Below are positions 23,352-32,734 of a stretch of DNA of 51,016 nt, piece after piece. Position 1 is the first letter of the stretch, and each line of letters begins with the position of its first letter. Source of the stretch: an uncultured Bacteroidales bacterium (GTDB lineage: Bacteria; Bacteroidota; Bacteroidia; Bacteroidales; P3); assembly GCA_937901525.1 (NCBI GenBank), contig CALDHX010000051.1:1-51016 (forward strand), in the 5' to 3' direction. Position numbers and translations under genes: made by a program. Below the pieces are notes generated by a model. That model did not search any database. It was not told the origin of the DNA and saw only the letters and a list, made by a program, of their open reading frames with translations.

Positions 23352-24527
23352 ATGGTAAAGAAAATCACAACCTTAGTAGCATTAGTGAGCCTCTTTACAG
23401 CGTTCAACGCAGTCAAGGCACAAGAGATGTTTAACAAAGAAACAATTCATCAAGGTGAAACTTTAAAATTAGGAAACTATGTTTCGGTAGTTTCAAAAGA
23501 ACAAGCTAAAAATCTAAAAGACGTAAAAACTTGCTCCTCTGCCGATAATCCTATCCTACAACAATTAGGAGAAGAATTAAACAGCTATTTAATATCCACC
23601 GAGAGTAATTCTAATGACACAATCTTTGTTCAGGCTGACTCTATTCAAATAGAGAAAAAAATATATGACTACAAAGATAAAATGCTAGACGAAAGATATG
23701 TTGCTATTTTCACAGATGGACACAAATATTCTTTATCTTACGCAAAAGATGTAAGCATAACCGATGCTGCAACTTATGCAATAGCAACAAAATTATTGAA
23801 AACTATTGCAAATAACGCAACAGAATTAAAAGATAACGACACTATAAGCCTTCCAAAAGAAGAATTGAATAAAGAATTAAGCCAATTCTTTACAACAGAA
23901 GAGGAAAATAAGAAAACAAAAAAACAAAAGAAAGACATATTAGACATAAGTTTTGCTTTCGGTGCAAGTTATATGAATTGGAGTAATAAAGGTTTTTATT
24001 CTATTCCAAATTTAAAAGATAATTTTTCATTAGAATATGGAATCAGATCAGATATTTATTTACAATTTAAAATTTTTCCAGACAGTCCTATTTCTATTAC
24101 AACAGGTATAGGACATCAATCAAATCATTTCGTTCTTAAAAACAATTTTTTTACTTATAATCCAGCACAACAAGATGAGTTTGTAATTCTCAAAGGTACC
24201 ATAAAAATTCCATACATCACAATTCCATTAGTTTTAGACTTTAATTTACATCATAGAATTAAACTACACTTGGGAGTAATTAGTGGAATAAATTACTATC
24301 AAGAGGCTGCTGGTACGATTAGTCGATATGAAGAAAATGGAGTTATGGGAACACATTTTTCCAAACCAGGATTTGGTTCTGTCAATCTTTTTAAAGCAGA
24401 TGCTATGTTTGGAATTTCATTTGGCAATTTTACGCTATACACCAATCACTCTTTAACAAATATGTTTGAAGATTCATACAGATTCCAAGCAAAGCCATTT
24501 AGCTTTGGTTTAATGCTATGGTGGTAA
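23352..24527 (+). CDS. Exported protein with C-terminal outer-membrane beta-barrel
   Basis: A 391-residue protein of no recognised family. Signal peptide 1-23 (ends NAVKAQ). Residues 25-185 are a mixed, helical/strand periplasmic part. A Lys-rich hinge (KKTKKQKKD, ~188-197) precedes a beta-barrel of 190 residues: DISFAFGASYMNW, IKIPYITIPLVLDFNL, LHLGVISGINYY, and the last strand FSFGLMLWW with terminal aromatic residues. Third gene of the sigma/anti-sigma cassette, 19 bases downstream; probably made with, or monitored by, that pair (inference). Confidence 0.7.
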   Translation: MVKKITTLVALVSLFTAFNAVKAQEMFNKETIHQGETLKLGNYVSVVSKEQAKNLKDVKTCSSADNPILQQLGEELNSYLISTESNSNDTIFVQADSIQIEKKIYDYKDKMLDERYVAIFTDGHKYSLSYAKDVSITDAATYAIATKLLKTIANNATELKDNDTISLPKEELNKELSQFFTTEEENKKTKKQKKDILDISFAFGASYMNWSNKGFYSIPNLKDNFSLEYGIRSDIYLQFKIFPDSPISITTGIGHQSNHFVLKNNFFTYNPAQQDEFVILKGTIKIPYITIPLVLDFNLHHRIKLHLGVISGINYYQEAAGTISRYEENGVMGTHFSKPGFGSVNLFKADAMFGISFGNFTLYTNHSLTNMFEDSYRFQAKPFSFGLMLWW

Positions 24528-24550
24528 ACCCTTTTCTCAACATAAACAAA

Positions 24551-24580
24551 AAAAGGCTGGATTTAATTATCCGGCCTTTT
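24551..24580. terminator. Bidirectional terminator between convergent genes
   Basis: AAAAGGCTGGAT (24551-24562) pairs with ATCCGGCCTTTT (24569-24580), one G-T pair, ending the sigma cassette and the convergent metallophosphoesterase gene. Confidence 0.8.
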
Positions 24581-25664
24581 TGTTTTGTAGTTTCAAAACT
24601 GTTATTTCAGGATTTGTTCCTAATCTTATTGGTATTCCAAACGTGCCACTACCTTGGGAAACATAGATTTGAAGTCGGTCTTTTTTGTATAGTCCACGAT
24701 TATACACAAAGTTTTTGTCGTTAATCAAGGTTAAAGGGAAAATTTGTCCGCCATGAGTGTGGCCACATAGGTAAAGGTCGGCTCCTGCTTTTGAAACGTA
24801 TTCGCTTCCTAATGGTGTGTGATGCAAAACTATTGTTGGCATTGTGTCCAAAACAGGAATTGTTGGCATAATACTTTGAATGGTGTTGCGTTCTTTTACA
24901 GATAGTGGGTCGATGCTTTGTTTGTCGGGTTTCATATACTCTAATCCTATAATTCTTAGCCCAAGTGTATCGACAAATTCGTTTTCCAATACCCTCACTC
25001 CTATTTCTCTTAGGTTGTTTTTAAGTTTTTCTACTCCTACTTGTGCATCGTGATTGCCATCTACAAAATAAATTGGTGCATTTAGGTCTTTTAATGGTTG
25101 AAGTGTTTGTTTGTCTAAGTTGTAATGGCTTTCTACTAAATCACCTGTTATAAAGATTATGTCGGGATTTAGTTTGTTTACTTTGTTTACTATTTTTCTT
25201 AGGTGGTTTTCGCCTCTAAAATGTCCTAAATGTATGTCGGAAAGATGCACTGCTTTGATTCCTTTTGTAAGGTGTGGGAGTTGTATTTGTGTTTCTTTTT
25301 CTCTTATGCAAAAGGCGTTGATTGTGGTGTATAGAAAAAGAAGTGTGGTGAGCGAAATCAAGATTGAAAGATGTGTTTTGCGTTTTAGACGAAAGATTAG
25401 TTTGAGTACATCGCTCACAAGTAAGGATAATAAAAAGATTAACAAGAATGATAATAAGTAGGCAAAGAATACGACTAATATGTGCATAAAAGGGTTTACT
25501 GTAAAGGGCATTGGTGCTGAAAGCATCGAGTAAAGTGAAAGTAATATCGCAAGTATATAAAATAGGTATATGTATAAGGGTTTTATTTTTAAGAGTTGCT
25601 TTGTTCTTACTATTAAATAAATTGTGCCTATCAAGACTACGGATAGAAATATTGGAATTACCAT
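24567..25664 (-). CDS. Membrane-anchored metallophosphoesterase (YkuE-like)
   Basis: A 365-residue protein. N-terminal part has four hydrophobic helices (about 1-25, 30-50, 60-85, 95-120). The calcineurin-like domain (~140-360) carries all metal motifs: DIHLGH, GDLVE, GNHDA, VLHHTP and GHTHGG. Relatives include the B. subtilis YkuE and lipid-directed phosphoesterases such as LpxH-like UDP-diacylglucosamine hydrolases, but the membrane-helix arrangement is that of the YkuE group; substrate unknown. Stands after the mutA terminator and ends at a shared terminator with the sigma cassette. Confidence 0.85.
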   Translation of the reverse strand: MVIPIFLSVVLIGTIYLIVRTKQLLKIKPLYIYLFYILAILLSLYSMLSAPMPFTVNPFMHILVVFFAYLLSFLLIFLLSLLVSDVLKLIFRLKRKTHLSILISLTTLLFLYTTINAFCIREKETQIQLPHLTKGIKAVHLSDIHLGHFRGENHLRKIVNKVNKLNPDIIFITGDLVESHYNLDKQTLQPLKDLNAPIYFVDGNHDAQVGVEKLKNNLREIGVRVLENEFVDTLGLRIIGLEYMKPDKQSIDPLSVKERNTIQSIMPTIPVLDTMPTIVLHHTPLGSEYVSKAGADLYLCGHTHGGQIFPLTLINDKNFVYNRGLYKKDRLQIYVSQGSGTFGIPIRLGTNPEITVLKLQNKKAG

Positions 25665-25685
25665 TTTGTTTTTCTATGTTAAAAA

Positions 25686-25712
25686 AGCGGTTCTCCTAAA
25701 TGGAAAACCGCT
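25686..25712 (-). terminator. Terminator of mutA
   Basis: Stem AGCGGTTCTCC (25686-25696) / GGAAAACCGCT (25702-25712), one mismatch, loop TAAAT; followed on the minus strand by six T. It lies only 22 bases before the metallophosphoesterase ATG. Confidence 0.8.
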
Positions 25713-25745
25713 AAGCTATGGTCAAATTTTGTTTTTCTTTTACTA

Positions 25746-27593
25746 TTACAATAATTGTTTATTGTAATTTATTAAGCTTTCTAAGGCATTTGTTTTTACG
25801 TTAACGTAATCTGTTACGCCTTGTGCGTTAAAGCTTTCCATTTGTTCAACAGGGTTTCCTGCAACAACGATATGTTTGAACGCTCCTTTTAATGTAGGAA
25901 GTGCTCCTGCTACTAATTCTGCGTATTCGTCATCTGATGAACAAAGAACAACTATATCTGCTTTTGATTCTACGGCTGCTTTTGCTCCTTCTTCTGCTGT
26001 TGCAAATCCTACGTTGTCTATGATTTCGTATGCTGCTAATCCGAAGAAGTTTGTTGTGAATTGAGCTCTTGCTTTACGCATTGCAAGGTTTCCGTAAGTC
26101 AATAAGAATACTTTTGGTTGTTTTCCTGATTCTTCTGTTTGCATTCTTAATTGTTCAAAAGGCTCTGCTAAACGTGTACGAGGTAATGTTTTGATTTCAT
26201 CGCCTTTTTCTCCACAGCAACAGCAAGGTTTGTTGATTTCTGGTTTCTTTTCTGTTAAGTTTGGATATTGATTTGTTCCTAAGATAGTAGTTTTACGCAT
26301 TGCAACGTCTTTTGCTCTTTTTGCAGCTATTTCTGCTATTGCGTCTTGTATTGTTCCTGCTTTTATTGCTTCAACAAATCCACCTTTTTCTTCTAATCCT
26401 TTGAATATTTCCCAAGCTTTTTCTGCTATTGCGTTTGTTAAGCTTTCGATATAGTATGATCCTGCTGATGGGTCTACTACTTTATCTAAGTAAGATTCTT
26501 CTTTTAATAGGATTTGTTGGTTTGTTGCTATACGAGTTGAGAATTCGTCTGCTTTTTTGTAAGCTACGTCAAATGGATATACAGAAATTGAGTCTGCTCC
26601 TGCTATTGCTGCTGACATTGTTTCTGTTGTTGTTCTCAACATATTTACGTATGGGTCGTATATTGTTTTGTTGTAGAATGAACTTTCTGTGTGAATGTGT
26701 AATTGATATGCTGTTTCACATTTTGGAGCGTATTGTTCCATGATTTTTGTCCATAAAAGACGTGCAGCTCTCAATTTTGCTATTTCCATAAAGTAGTTGC
26801 TTCCTGTTGCAAAAGCAAATACTGTTCTATATCCTACTGAATGTGCTGGAATTCCTTTTTGAGTTAGGTTGTAAAGGTAATCGTTTGCAGCAGATAATGT
26901 ATAAGCTAATTCTTGAACGATTGATGCTCCTGCATTGTTGAAAGCACTTGCATTGATTGTTAATACATCAAATGCAGGTATGTTTTCTTTTACTAAATTG
27001 ATTATCTCAACTAATGTATTGTAACTCTTGTCTAAATCTTCGTAGAATTTACCATGAGATAATGCGTATGCGTATGCATCAAAGTTTATTGAACCTTTAA
27101 CTTTTTCTTTATCTAAGTTTTGTGATTTAACTTCTTCTATGAATAGTTTTAATGTTTCAAGGTAGTTATCACTCTTAATAAAGTTGATTTTAACTTCTTC
27201 TAAGTTGATTCCTGCTAATAAAGCCTTCATATCAGAGGCTGTTTTAATGCTTTTAGCAACTAAGCCCAAAGAATTTACTCCTCTTTCTATTCCTGCTAAT
27301 GCGATTGCGTTTGCTGTTTTTGCATCACATTCAATCACATCTTGACGAATATCCCAAGCATTTGTCGTTTTTTTGTAACCTCTTACAAATGGAGCTTGTG
27401 CAGGGTTTCCATTAAGATATTCAAGTGTTTGAAGGTCTTCTGCTCTGTAATAAGGTTTAACGTCAAAGCCTTCTAAAGTTTTCCAAATCAATTTTTTGTT
27501 GTAATCAGCACCTTTAAGGTCAGCTGTTATCACTTCTTCCCATTGTTGAGTTGTAACTTCGGGAAATTCAGCAAATAACTTATTATTTTCCAT
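25746..27593 (-). CDS. mutA: Methylmalonyl-CoA mutase small subunit
   Basis: A 615-residue MutA, partner of MutB in the B12-dependent succinyl-CoA/methylmalonyl-CoA interconversion that leads to propionate. N-terminal TIM-barrel domain (about 35-450; YRTVFAFATGSNYFMEIAKLRAARLLW and DPSAGSYYIESLT) and a C-terminal cobalamin-fold domain (~495-615) that, as usual for MutA, lacks the B12 ligand motif DxHxxG. Odd: a run of four cysteines, Cys457-Cys460, in the linker. mutB normally follows directly; here a terminator follows and no mutB is in the window. Own promoter at 27629-27660. Confidence 0.93.
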   Translation of the reverse strand: MENNKLFAEFPEVTTQQWEEVITADLKGADYNKKLIWKTLEGFDVKPYYRAEDLQTLEYLNGNPAQAPFVRGYKKTTNAWDIRQDVIECDAKTANAIALAGIERGVNSLGLVAKSIKTASDMKALLAGINLEEVKINFIKSDNYLETLKLFIEEVKSQNLDKEKVKGSINFDAYAYALSHGKFYEDLDKSYNTLVEIINLVKENIPAFDVLTINASAFNNAGASIVQELAYTLSAANDYLYNLTQKGIPAHSVGYRTVFAFATGSNYFMEIAKLRAARLLWTKIMEQYAPKCETAYQLHIHTESSFYNKTIYDPYVNMLRTTTETMSAAIAGADSISVYPFDVAYKKADEFSTRIATNQQILLKEESYLDKVVDPSAGSYYIESLTNAIAEKAWEIFKGLEEKGGFVEAIKAGTIQDAIAEIAAKRAKDVAMRKTTILGTNQYPNLTEKKPEINKPCCCCGEKGDEIKTLPRTRLAEPFEQLRMQTEESGKQPKVFLLTYGNLAMRKARAQFTTNFFGLAAYEIIDNVGFATAEEGAKAAVESKADIVVLCSSDDEYAELVAGALPTLKGAFKHIVVAGNPVEQMESFNAQGVTDYVNVKTNALESLINYNKQLL

Positions 27594-27628
27594 TATATTA
27601 TTTTTTTATTTCTTCCTAAATCAGCTCG

Positions 27629-27660
27629 CAAAATTATAAAGAATTTAATACATATCCAAA
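27629..27660 (-). promoter_or_regulatory. Promoter of mutA
   Basis: Reverse strand TAATTTTG (27629-27636) with TTTG (27657-27660), 20 bases apart. Confidence 0.65.
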
Positions 27661-27673
27661 TAAAACAAAGAAA

Positions 27674-27707
27674 AAAGACGGAGTTTTTCTTTTAAATCTC
27701 CGTCTTT
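27674..27707 (-). terminator. Terminator after the TPR gene
   Basis: AAAGACGGAG (27674-27683) and CTCCGTCTTT (27698-27707), perfect 10-bp stem, followed on the minus strand by T-rich sequence. Confidence 0.8.
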
Positions 27708-27732
27708 CTTTATTTTTTATCTTTTTTCAGTT

Positions 27733-28743
27733 TTATTTTGCAGGTCCTTGCAATTCTTTTACTTTTGCCGCATCGGCTGCTTGTGATTTTTTATCACCAA
27801 GTTTTCCGTATGTATTTGCTCTGTATTTGTAAGCATTTACATAGTCTGCTTTTAATTCTATTGCTTTTGTGAAATCTGCCAAGGCTTCTTGGAATTTTTC
27901 TGCTTTAAATAAAGCTACTCCTCTGTTGTAGTAGTATTTTTCATTGTTTGCATTAAGTTCTATAAGTTTTGTATAGTCTTCTGCTTCTTGTGCAAAGTTT
28001 TTCAATGCTTTGTTACAAACTGCTCTTGAATTAAACAATTGTTCTGTTTTCATTCCTTTTTCTTCTGCTTTTGTAAAGTCGCTTACTGCTGCTTGAAGGC
28101 TTTCTGGTGTTTTCATAGAATAGTTTGCAAATCCTCTATCATAGTAAAGGGCTGCTTTTTCTTCTATTGCAAGTGCAGAAGTCAAGTCTGTGATAACTGC
28201 TTGCCAATTTTTTTGCATTGCGTATGCAGATGCTCTGTTTTGTAGTGCTCCTACGTTTGTTGGTTCTATTGCTAAAACTGCTGTAAGCTCGTTTATGTAA
28301 TTTGCATAGTCTTTTTTTATCATTCTTGCCTCAGCTTTGTTTAACATAACTGCAACATCGTTAGGATTTGTTTGCAAATATGTTTCGTAATCTCTTATTG
28401 CAAAATCAGCTTCTTTCATTTCTAAGTATGAATTTGCTCTATAAAGATATGCAGCAGGAGTTGCTGTGTTTTTTTCTATGAATTTATCAAATGCAGATAC
28501 TGCTGATTGGTAGTTTTTAAGGTTAAAATTTGCCAATCCTTCATAATAGTAAACAAATTCCCAGTTTGGAACTTCTGCTTTGCAACTTTCTGCTTGTGAT
28601 AGCATAGAATTCCAATCTTTTGCTGTGTTTAAATTTTCGTATGTTTCAATCCACTTGTTTGTGGCTACGGCATCATCTGCTTGTTGTGCGAAAGCAAACA
28701 CAGAACAGATAAGCATAAAAAATGTTGTGATTGTTCTTTTCAT
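27733..28743 (-). CDS. Exported tetratricopeptide-repeat protein
   Basis: A 336-residue protein with signal peptide (ends CSVFAFAQ) and eight or so TPR units, e.g. YYEGLANFNLKNYQSAVSAF, AYLYRANSYLEMKEADFAI, YYNRGVALFKAEKFQEALADF and AYKYRANTYGKLGDKKSQA. TPR arrays bind partner proteins; here in the periplasm or outer membrane. No catalytic domain. 56 bases downstream of trmB without a clear promoter, so it may be the last gene of the long run beginning with bamD. Confidence 0.85.
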   Translation of the reverse strand: MKRTITTFFMLICSVFAFAQQADDAVATNKWIETYENLNTAKDWNSMLSQAESCKAEVPNWEFVYYYEGLANFNLKNYQSAVSAFDKFIEKNTATPAAYLYRANSYLEMKEADFAIRDYETYLQTNPNDVAVMLNKAEARMIKKDYANYINELTAVLAIEPTNVGALQNRASAYAMQKNWQAVITDLTSALAIEEKAALYYDRGFANYSMKTPESLQAAVSDFTKAEEKGMKTEQLFNSRAVCNKALKNFAQEAEDYTKLIELNANNEKYYYNRGVALFKAEKFQEALADFTKAIELKADYVNAYKYRANTYGKLGDKKSQAADAAKVKELQGPAK

Positions 28744-28799
28744 TTTTCTTATTTTATTTATTTGTTATTATTTCAAAAACGTTTATAATTTTCTTATTA

Positions 28800-29465
28800 T
28801 TATGTTAATTTAAATTTCAAGTAAGTGATTGGTTTACCTATTTTCAAATACATTGCCTCATAAAAGGTTTGTATTTCTATAACATCTTCTTTGAAATCAG
28901 AATTATATAAATCATTTGTATTGTAAAGGATTTCTCTTTTTGAAGGAATTAAAACTTCATCTTTTGTATATTCATACAATTCTTGTGAATCGGTCTTCAA
29001 ATGCACAATCCCATCTTGTTTTAATATGTTTTTATATAATTTCAGAAATCTTTCGCAAGTTAGACGTTTATTTGGCTTCTTCAATTGAGGGTCTGGGAAT
29101 GTTATCCAAATTTCTGAAACTTCATTTTCGGCAAAGTAACTTTCTATCATTTGAATATGTGTTCTTACGAAGGCAACATTTGTCATTTTGTCTTCGTTTG
29201 AAGTTTTGCAACCTCTCCAAAGTCTTGCTCCTTTAATGTCTATGCCAATGAAGTTTTTATTTGGATATTTTTTTGCCAAGCCTACGGTGTATTCTCCTTT
29301 ACCACAACCCAATTCTAAAACGATTGGATTGTCGTTTTTAAAGAAATCTTCGTTCCATTTACCCTTTAAAGCAAATCCTTCTTTTGTTATTTGCTCGTAT
29401 GTTAATTGAAAAAGATTTGCAAACGTTTCATTTTCGGCAAATCTCGCTAATTTATTTTTTCCCAC
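28800..29465 (-). CDS. trmB: tRNA (guanine46-N7)-methyltransferase TrmB
   Basis: A 221-residue SAM enzyme that makes m7G46 in tRNA variable loops. Seen: SAM loop LELGCGKGEYTVGLA at ~58-72, FIGIDIKGARLW, and the FPDPQLKKPNKR signature (usually FPDPWPKKRH). The only sensible start is GTG at 29465, overlapping the tsaB stop by one base (TAGTG), so it is translationally coupled to tsaB; both act on tRNA. Confidence 0.95.
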   Translation of the reverse strand: MGKNKLARFAENETFANLFQLTYEQITKEGFALKGKWNEDFFKNDNPIVLELGCGKGEYTVGLAKKYPNKNFIGIDIKGARLWRGCKTSNEDKMTNVAFVRTHIQMIESYFAENEVSEIWITFPDPQLKKPNKRLTCERFLKLYKNILKQDGIVHLKTDSQELYEYTKDEVLIPSKREILYNTNDLYNSDFKEDVIEIQTFYEAMYLKIGKPITYLKFKLT

Positions 29466-30154
29466 TAATGTAATCCTTTTACTTTTGACGGTGCTGCTTC
29501 AAAATTTTTTAAATAAAATGGTTCAAAGTAAGCAACATCAACAAATTCTTTTTTATTATATTTTTCAAACGACAAAATGCGCATATTTTTTGCTGTTAAT
29601 TCCACAGAAAAATCAAAGAAAAAATTATTTTTTTCAAAGATTTTTTTTGTTTTTTCTAAGCAATTTCCGACAAAAATCACGCTTTTTTTATCAGAAAGAT
29701 AACTATCATAAATCCCTTCTTCTAAAACATCTGCCGAACAAGGTTTTATCTCTTTTTTATCGTGATAAATAGTAGAGTAAACCTCCATTCGTCTTGCGTC
29801 AATCATAGATACACAACACGCATCAGGATTTTTTTCAAATACTGCTGAGGCTAATATATCGCAAGTTGGAATTGTTATCACAGGAATATCCAAAGCGTAT
29901 GCTAATCCCTTTGCTGTGCTAACTCCAATTCTTAATCCGGTGTAAGAGCCTGGCCCTATTGAAACTGATATTGCTGATAAGTCAGAATAAGTATATGATG
30001 TATTGGAAAATAAGCTATCTATTAATAATGATAATTGTGCAGAATGAGAATTAGGTTCATTGCTTTCTGCATAAGAAAGAATACTTTCTTGATTTGCTAA
30101 TGCACATGAACACTTACTTGCTGCTGTTTCTATCAATAATATTAATGTAGTCAT
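29465..30154 (-). CDS. tsaB: tRNA threonylcarbamoyladenosine biosynthesis protein TsaB
   Basis: A 229-residue ASKHA-fold protein that with TsaD and TsaE transfers threonylcarbamoyl to A37 of ANN-decoding tRNAs. Seen: N-terminal LLIETAASKCSCAL and the dimer/active helix SIGPGSYTGLRIGVSTAKGLAYAL. The segment KKIFEKNNFFFDFS (~163-176) is coded by two 21-bp spaced CAAAG units on the opposite strand, an A/T-rich insertion of the repeat family. A possible -7 box (TAACTTTG, 30180-30187) lies upstream. trmB follows directly. Confidence 0.92.
   Translation of the reverse strand: MTTLILLIETAASKCSCALANQESILSYAESNEPNSHSAQLSLLIDSLFSNTSYTYSDLSAISVSIGPGSYTGLRIGVSTAKGLAYALDIPVITIPTCDILASAVFEKNPDACCVSMIDARRMEVYSTIYHDKKEIKPCSADVLEEGIYDSYLSDKKSVIFVGNCLEKTKKIFEKNNFFFDFSVELTAKNMRILSFEKYNKKEFVDVAYFEPFYLKNFEAAPSKVKGLH
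29614..29655. repeat. Two 21-bp-spaced CAAAG units inside tsaB
   Basis: On the plus strand CAAAG begins at 29614 (CAAAGAAAAAATTA...) and 29635 (CAAAGATTTTTT...), 21 bases apart, antisense to tsaB. Only the first unit carries the full CAAAGAAAAA core. Confidence 0.65.
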
Positions 30155-30202
30155 ATTTCTTTCTACGTAAAAACGGTGGCAAAGTTAAAAAAAAATCAAT
30201 AA

Positions 30203-31393
30203 TTATTCTACTTGTAGTAAAAATCCTTTCAAATATTCTCCTTCTGGATGAAAAATCGACTGTGGATGATCCATTGCGTGAGGCAAACGTTGTACAATTC
30301 TAATTTTTCTATTTGCAAGAGCTGCACAAGAGAATAACATTGTTCCAAAATCCTCTCTACTAACGGCTTGCGAGCAAGAGAATGTAAAGAGAAATCCTCC
30401 TTTTGCAATCTTTTCCATTGCCTTTTGATTGATTTGTCTATAACCTTTCAATGCTTGAGAAAGATTTCTATTGTGTTTTGCAAAAGCAGGTGGATCTAAA
30501 ACAATTAAATCAAACTCTCCCTTTGGCACTTGATCTAAATATTCTAAGACATCTACTGCTAAGGCTTGATGATTGTGATTTTGAAAATTAACTCTAACAT
30601 TTTCTTCACACAATTCTACCGCTCTTTTAGAAATATCAAGACTTAATACTTTTTTTGCTCCACCTTGAATCGCTGCAAGAGAAAATCCTCCTGTGTAAGA
30701 AAAAGCGTTTAAAACATTTCTATCTTTAGAAAGGCTCCCTACTAATTCTCTATTAACTCTTTGGTCAATGAAAAAGCCTGTTTTTTGTCCTTGATTAAAG
30801 TCTATGCGAAACGAAAGATTATTTTCTTTTGCAAACCATTCACCTTCAATGTTTCCAAACAAGAATCTATCAGTTTCTCCTTCGTTTTGTTTTGGCAAAG
30901 TAGAAGAAGATTTTGAGAAAATAGCTTTACAGTTTTCTTGTAAAACCTCTTGCAATGCTTTTACAATATATTCTTGAAGATTTAGCATACCTACGCTATG
31001 AAATTGCAAGACTACAAGTCCGTTGTAATAGTCTGCTATTAACGAAGGCATAAAATCTCCCTCTGCATTGATTAAACGAAAAATATTTGTTGAAGGATTA
31101 GAGAAAAAACCTAAACTTTTGCGATAATCATAGGCTTGTTTGATTCTGTTTAAAACAAAATCATAATTGATTTGCTCCTTTTCAAAAGACAAAACTTTAA
31201 CGGCAATACTCGCATTTTGCCAAAAACCAACACATAAGAAGTCTTTATTGCTATTATATACCTCTACTAATTCTCCTTCTTTTATTTCGGTTTTTGATTT
31301 TTGTAATGCACCAGAAAAAATCCAAGGGTGCTTACGCAAAACAGACTTATCCTTTTGAGGTAAAAGGATAAGTCTTTTATATTGTTGTTGCAT
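30203..31393 (-). CDS. rlmI: 23S rRNA (cytosine1962-C5)-methyltransferase RlmI family
   Basis: A 396-residue class I rRNA methyltransferase. N-terminal PUA RNA-binding domain (1-75; RKHPWIFSGALQK), middle EEHEH-like linker, SAM domain from ~205: FIDQRVNRELV, NAFSYTGGFSLAAIQGGA, LDPPAFAKH and catalytic-region FSCSQAV. Target C1962 in E. coli; Bacteroidota members are assumed equivalent. Seven bases after the aminotransferase gene in one transcript. Confidence 0.9.
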   Translation of the reverse strand: MQQQYKRLILLPQKDKSVLRKHPWIFSGALQKSKTEIKEGELVEVYNSNKDFLCVGFWQNASIAVKVLSFEKEQINYDFVLNRIKQAYDYRKSLGFFSNPSTNIFRLINAEGDFMPSLIADYYNGLVVLQFHSVGMLNLQEYIVKALQEVLQENCKAIFSKSSSTLPKQNEGETDRFLFGNIEGEWFAKENNLSFRIDFNQGQKTGFFIDQRVNRELVGSLSKDRNVLNAFSYTGGFSLAAIQGGAKKVLSLDISKRAVELCEENVRVNFQNHNHQALAVDVLEYLDQVPKGEFDLIVLDPPAFAKHNRNLSQALKGYRQINQKAMEKIAKGGFLFTFSCSQAVSREDFGTMLFSCAALANRKIRIVQRLPHAMDHPQSIFHPEGEYLKGFLLQVE

Positions 31394-31400
31394 TTATACT

Positions 31401-32717
31401 TTATTTGATTGGGTGGTCTTCGTGGAATTTCTTAACTCTTTGAGCAAAGACAGGTATCATTTCATTTGGTATTAAAGAAACGCAAGCTCTTGCTCCTTCT
31501 GTTCTTGTACTTCTACAAACGCCCAAAGAAATCGCACTGATTCCATAATAAGCTAATTCTCCTAACATTTCTTCTCCTGTAAGTCCTGGGTAAGAGAAAG
31601 TGAAATAGAAGCCATCTGCAACATCTACATCTAAGTCTTTGTCGTAAACGATTTTAAATCCGTTTTCAACCAAAGCTTTTTTCATTTGTTCTGCTTTTCT
31701 TCCGTATTCTTTCAAAGGTTCTGCAAAGTTGTATGTTCCATCGTTGCAAGCTTTGAAAATTGCTGTTAAAGCATATTGTGGAGAGAATGCTGTACCTGAT
31801 GTTAATGCGTAAAGAGAACCGAAGATTATTGCACGTCCAAAGCAATCTTGTGTGAAATATTTCTTCATGTGCTCTGTTTTCATATCAAACAAGTCTTTGC
31901 TGATAATCATTACTGCAATACGTTGTCCAGCGTATGAGAATATTTTACTACCTGAAATCATTAAAACGAATTTCTTTGCCCATTTTGCAACTGTTGGTTG
32001 ATATGGTGCAACGCCTGGCTTAGAAAAATCTTGGCGGAAGTCCATTCCAAAATACGCTAAGTCTTCTAAAACTATTACATCATACTTGTTTGCAACTTTT
32101 GCTATGATTTGAAGTTCCATTTCGTTGAATGAGAACCAAGCAGGATTGTTTGGAGATGAGTAAATCATCGCAGCTACTTCTCCTGTTGCAAGATATTCTT
32201 CTAATTTTGCTTCTAATTTTTCTCCTCTATAATCGTAAACATCAAAGTGTAAAGTATCTATTCCTAATATATTACATTGTTGTTTTTGAACAGGGAAGCC
32301 TGGGTCTATAAATAAGATTTTATTTTTCTTTTCGTCTAAACGAGCAATTGTCATAAAAGCTGCAAAACTTGCTTGCATACTTCCTACTGTTGGAACGCAA
32401 GCATCGTCTTCTACTTCTACGTCAAGGAAATTTTTTACAAAACGTGCTGTTTCGTGTTTCAATTCTTTTGTTCCGTAGATGTCAGGATAGATTGCAGCGC
32501 ATCCGTTTTTCAATGCTTCAATCTCTGCATCAACTCCTAATTGCACAGCAGGAATTCCTGGAATACCCATTTCCATTCTCACAAATTTTTCTCCTGTTGC
32601 TGATTCTACATCATCTATGATTTTTTTCACTTCTCTGATAGAAGCTTTTGCTACGCTTTTGATGTTGTTTTTTGCAATGATTTCATCAACCAATGCTCTG
32701 TCGAAAGGTATATTCAT
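31401..32717 (-). CDS. PLP-dependent class I/II aminotransferase
   Basis: A 438-residue fold-type I aminotransferase. PLP lysine Lys258 in SGSKIFSYAGQR; SSPNNPAW (Asn190/191) and LEDLAYFGMD (Asp219) bind the cofactor; C-terminal Arg of SRTEGARACVS likely binds the substrate carboxylate. The group is close to aspartate/aromatic aminotransferases; amino donor not assignable. 17 bases after porD. The N-terminal extension with IREVKKIIDDVESATGEKFVRMEMG is typical of the Bacteroidota subgroup. Confidence 0.88.
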   Translation of the reverse strand: MNIPFDRALVDEIIAKNNIKSVAKASIREVKKIIDDVESATGEKFVRMEMGIPGIPAVQLGVDAEIEALKNGCAAIYPDIYGTKELKHETARFVKNFLDVEVEDDACVPTVGSMQASFAAFMTIARLDEKKNKILFIDPGFPVQKQQCNILGIDTLHFDVYDYRGEKLEAKLEEYLATGEVAAMIYSSPNNPAWFSFNEMELQIIAKVANKYDVIVLEDLAYFGMDFRQDFSKPGVAPYQPTVAKWAKKFVLMISGSKIFSYAGQRIAVMIISKDLFDMKTEHMKKYFTQDCFGRAIIFGSLYALTSGTAFSPQYALTAIFKACNDGTYNFAEPLKEYGRKAEQMKKALVENGFKIVYDKDLDVDVADGFYFTFSYPGLTGEEMLGELAYYGISAISLGVCRSTRTEGARACVSLIPNEMIPVFAQRVKKFHEDHPIK

Positions 32718-32734
32718 ATCGTTTTTATTATTTA

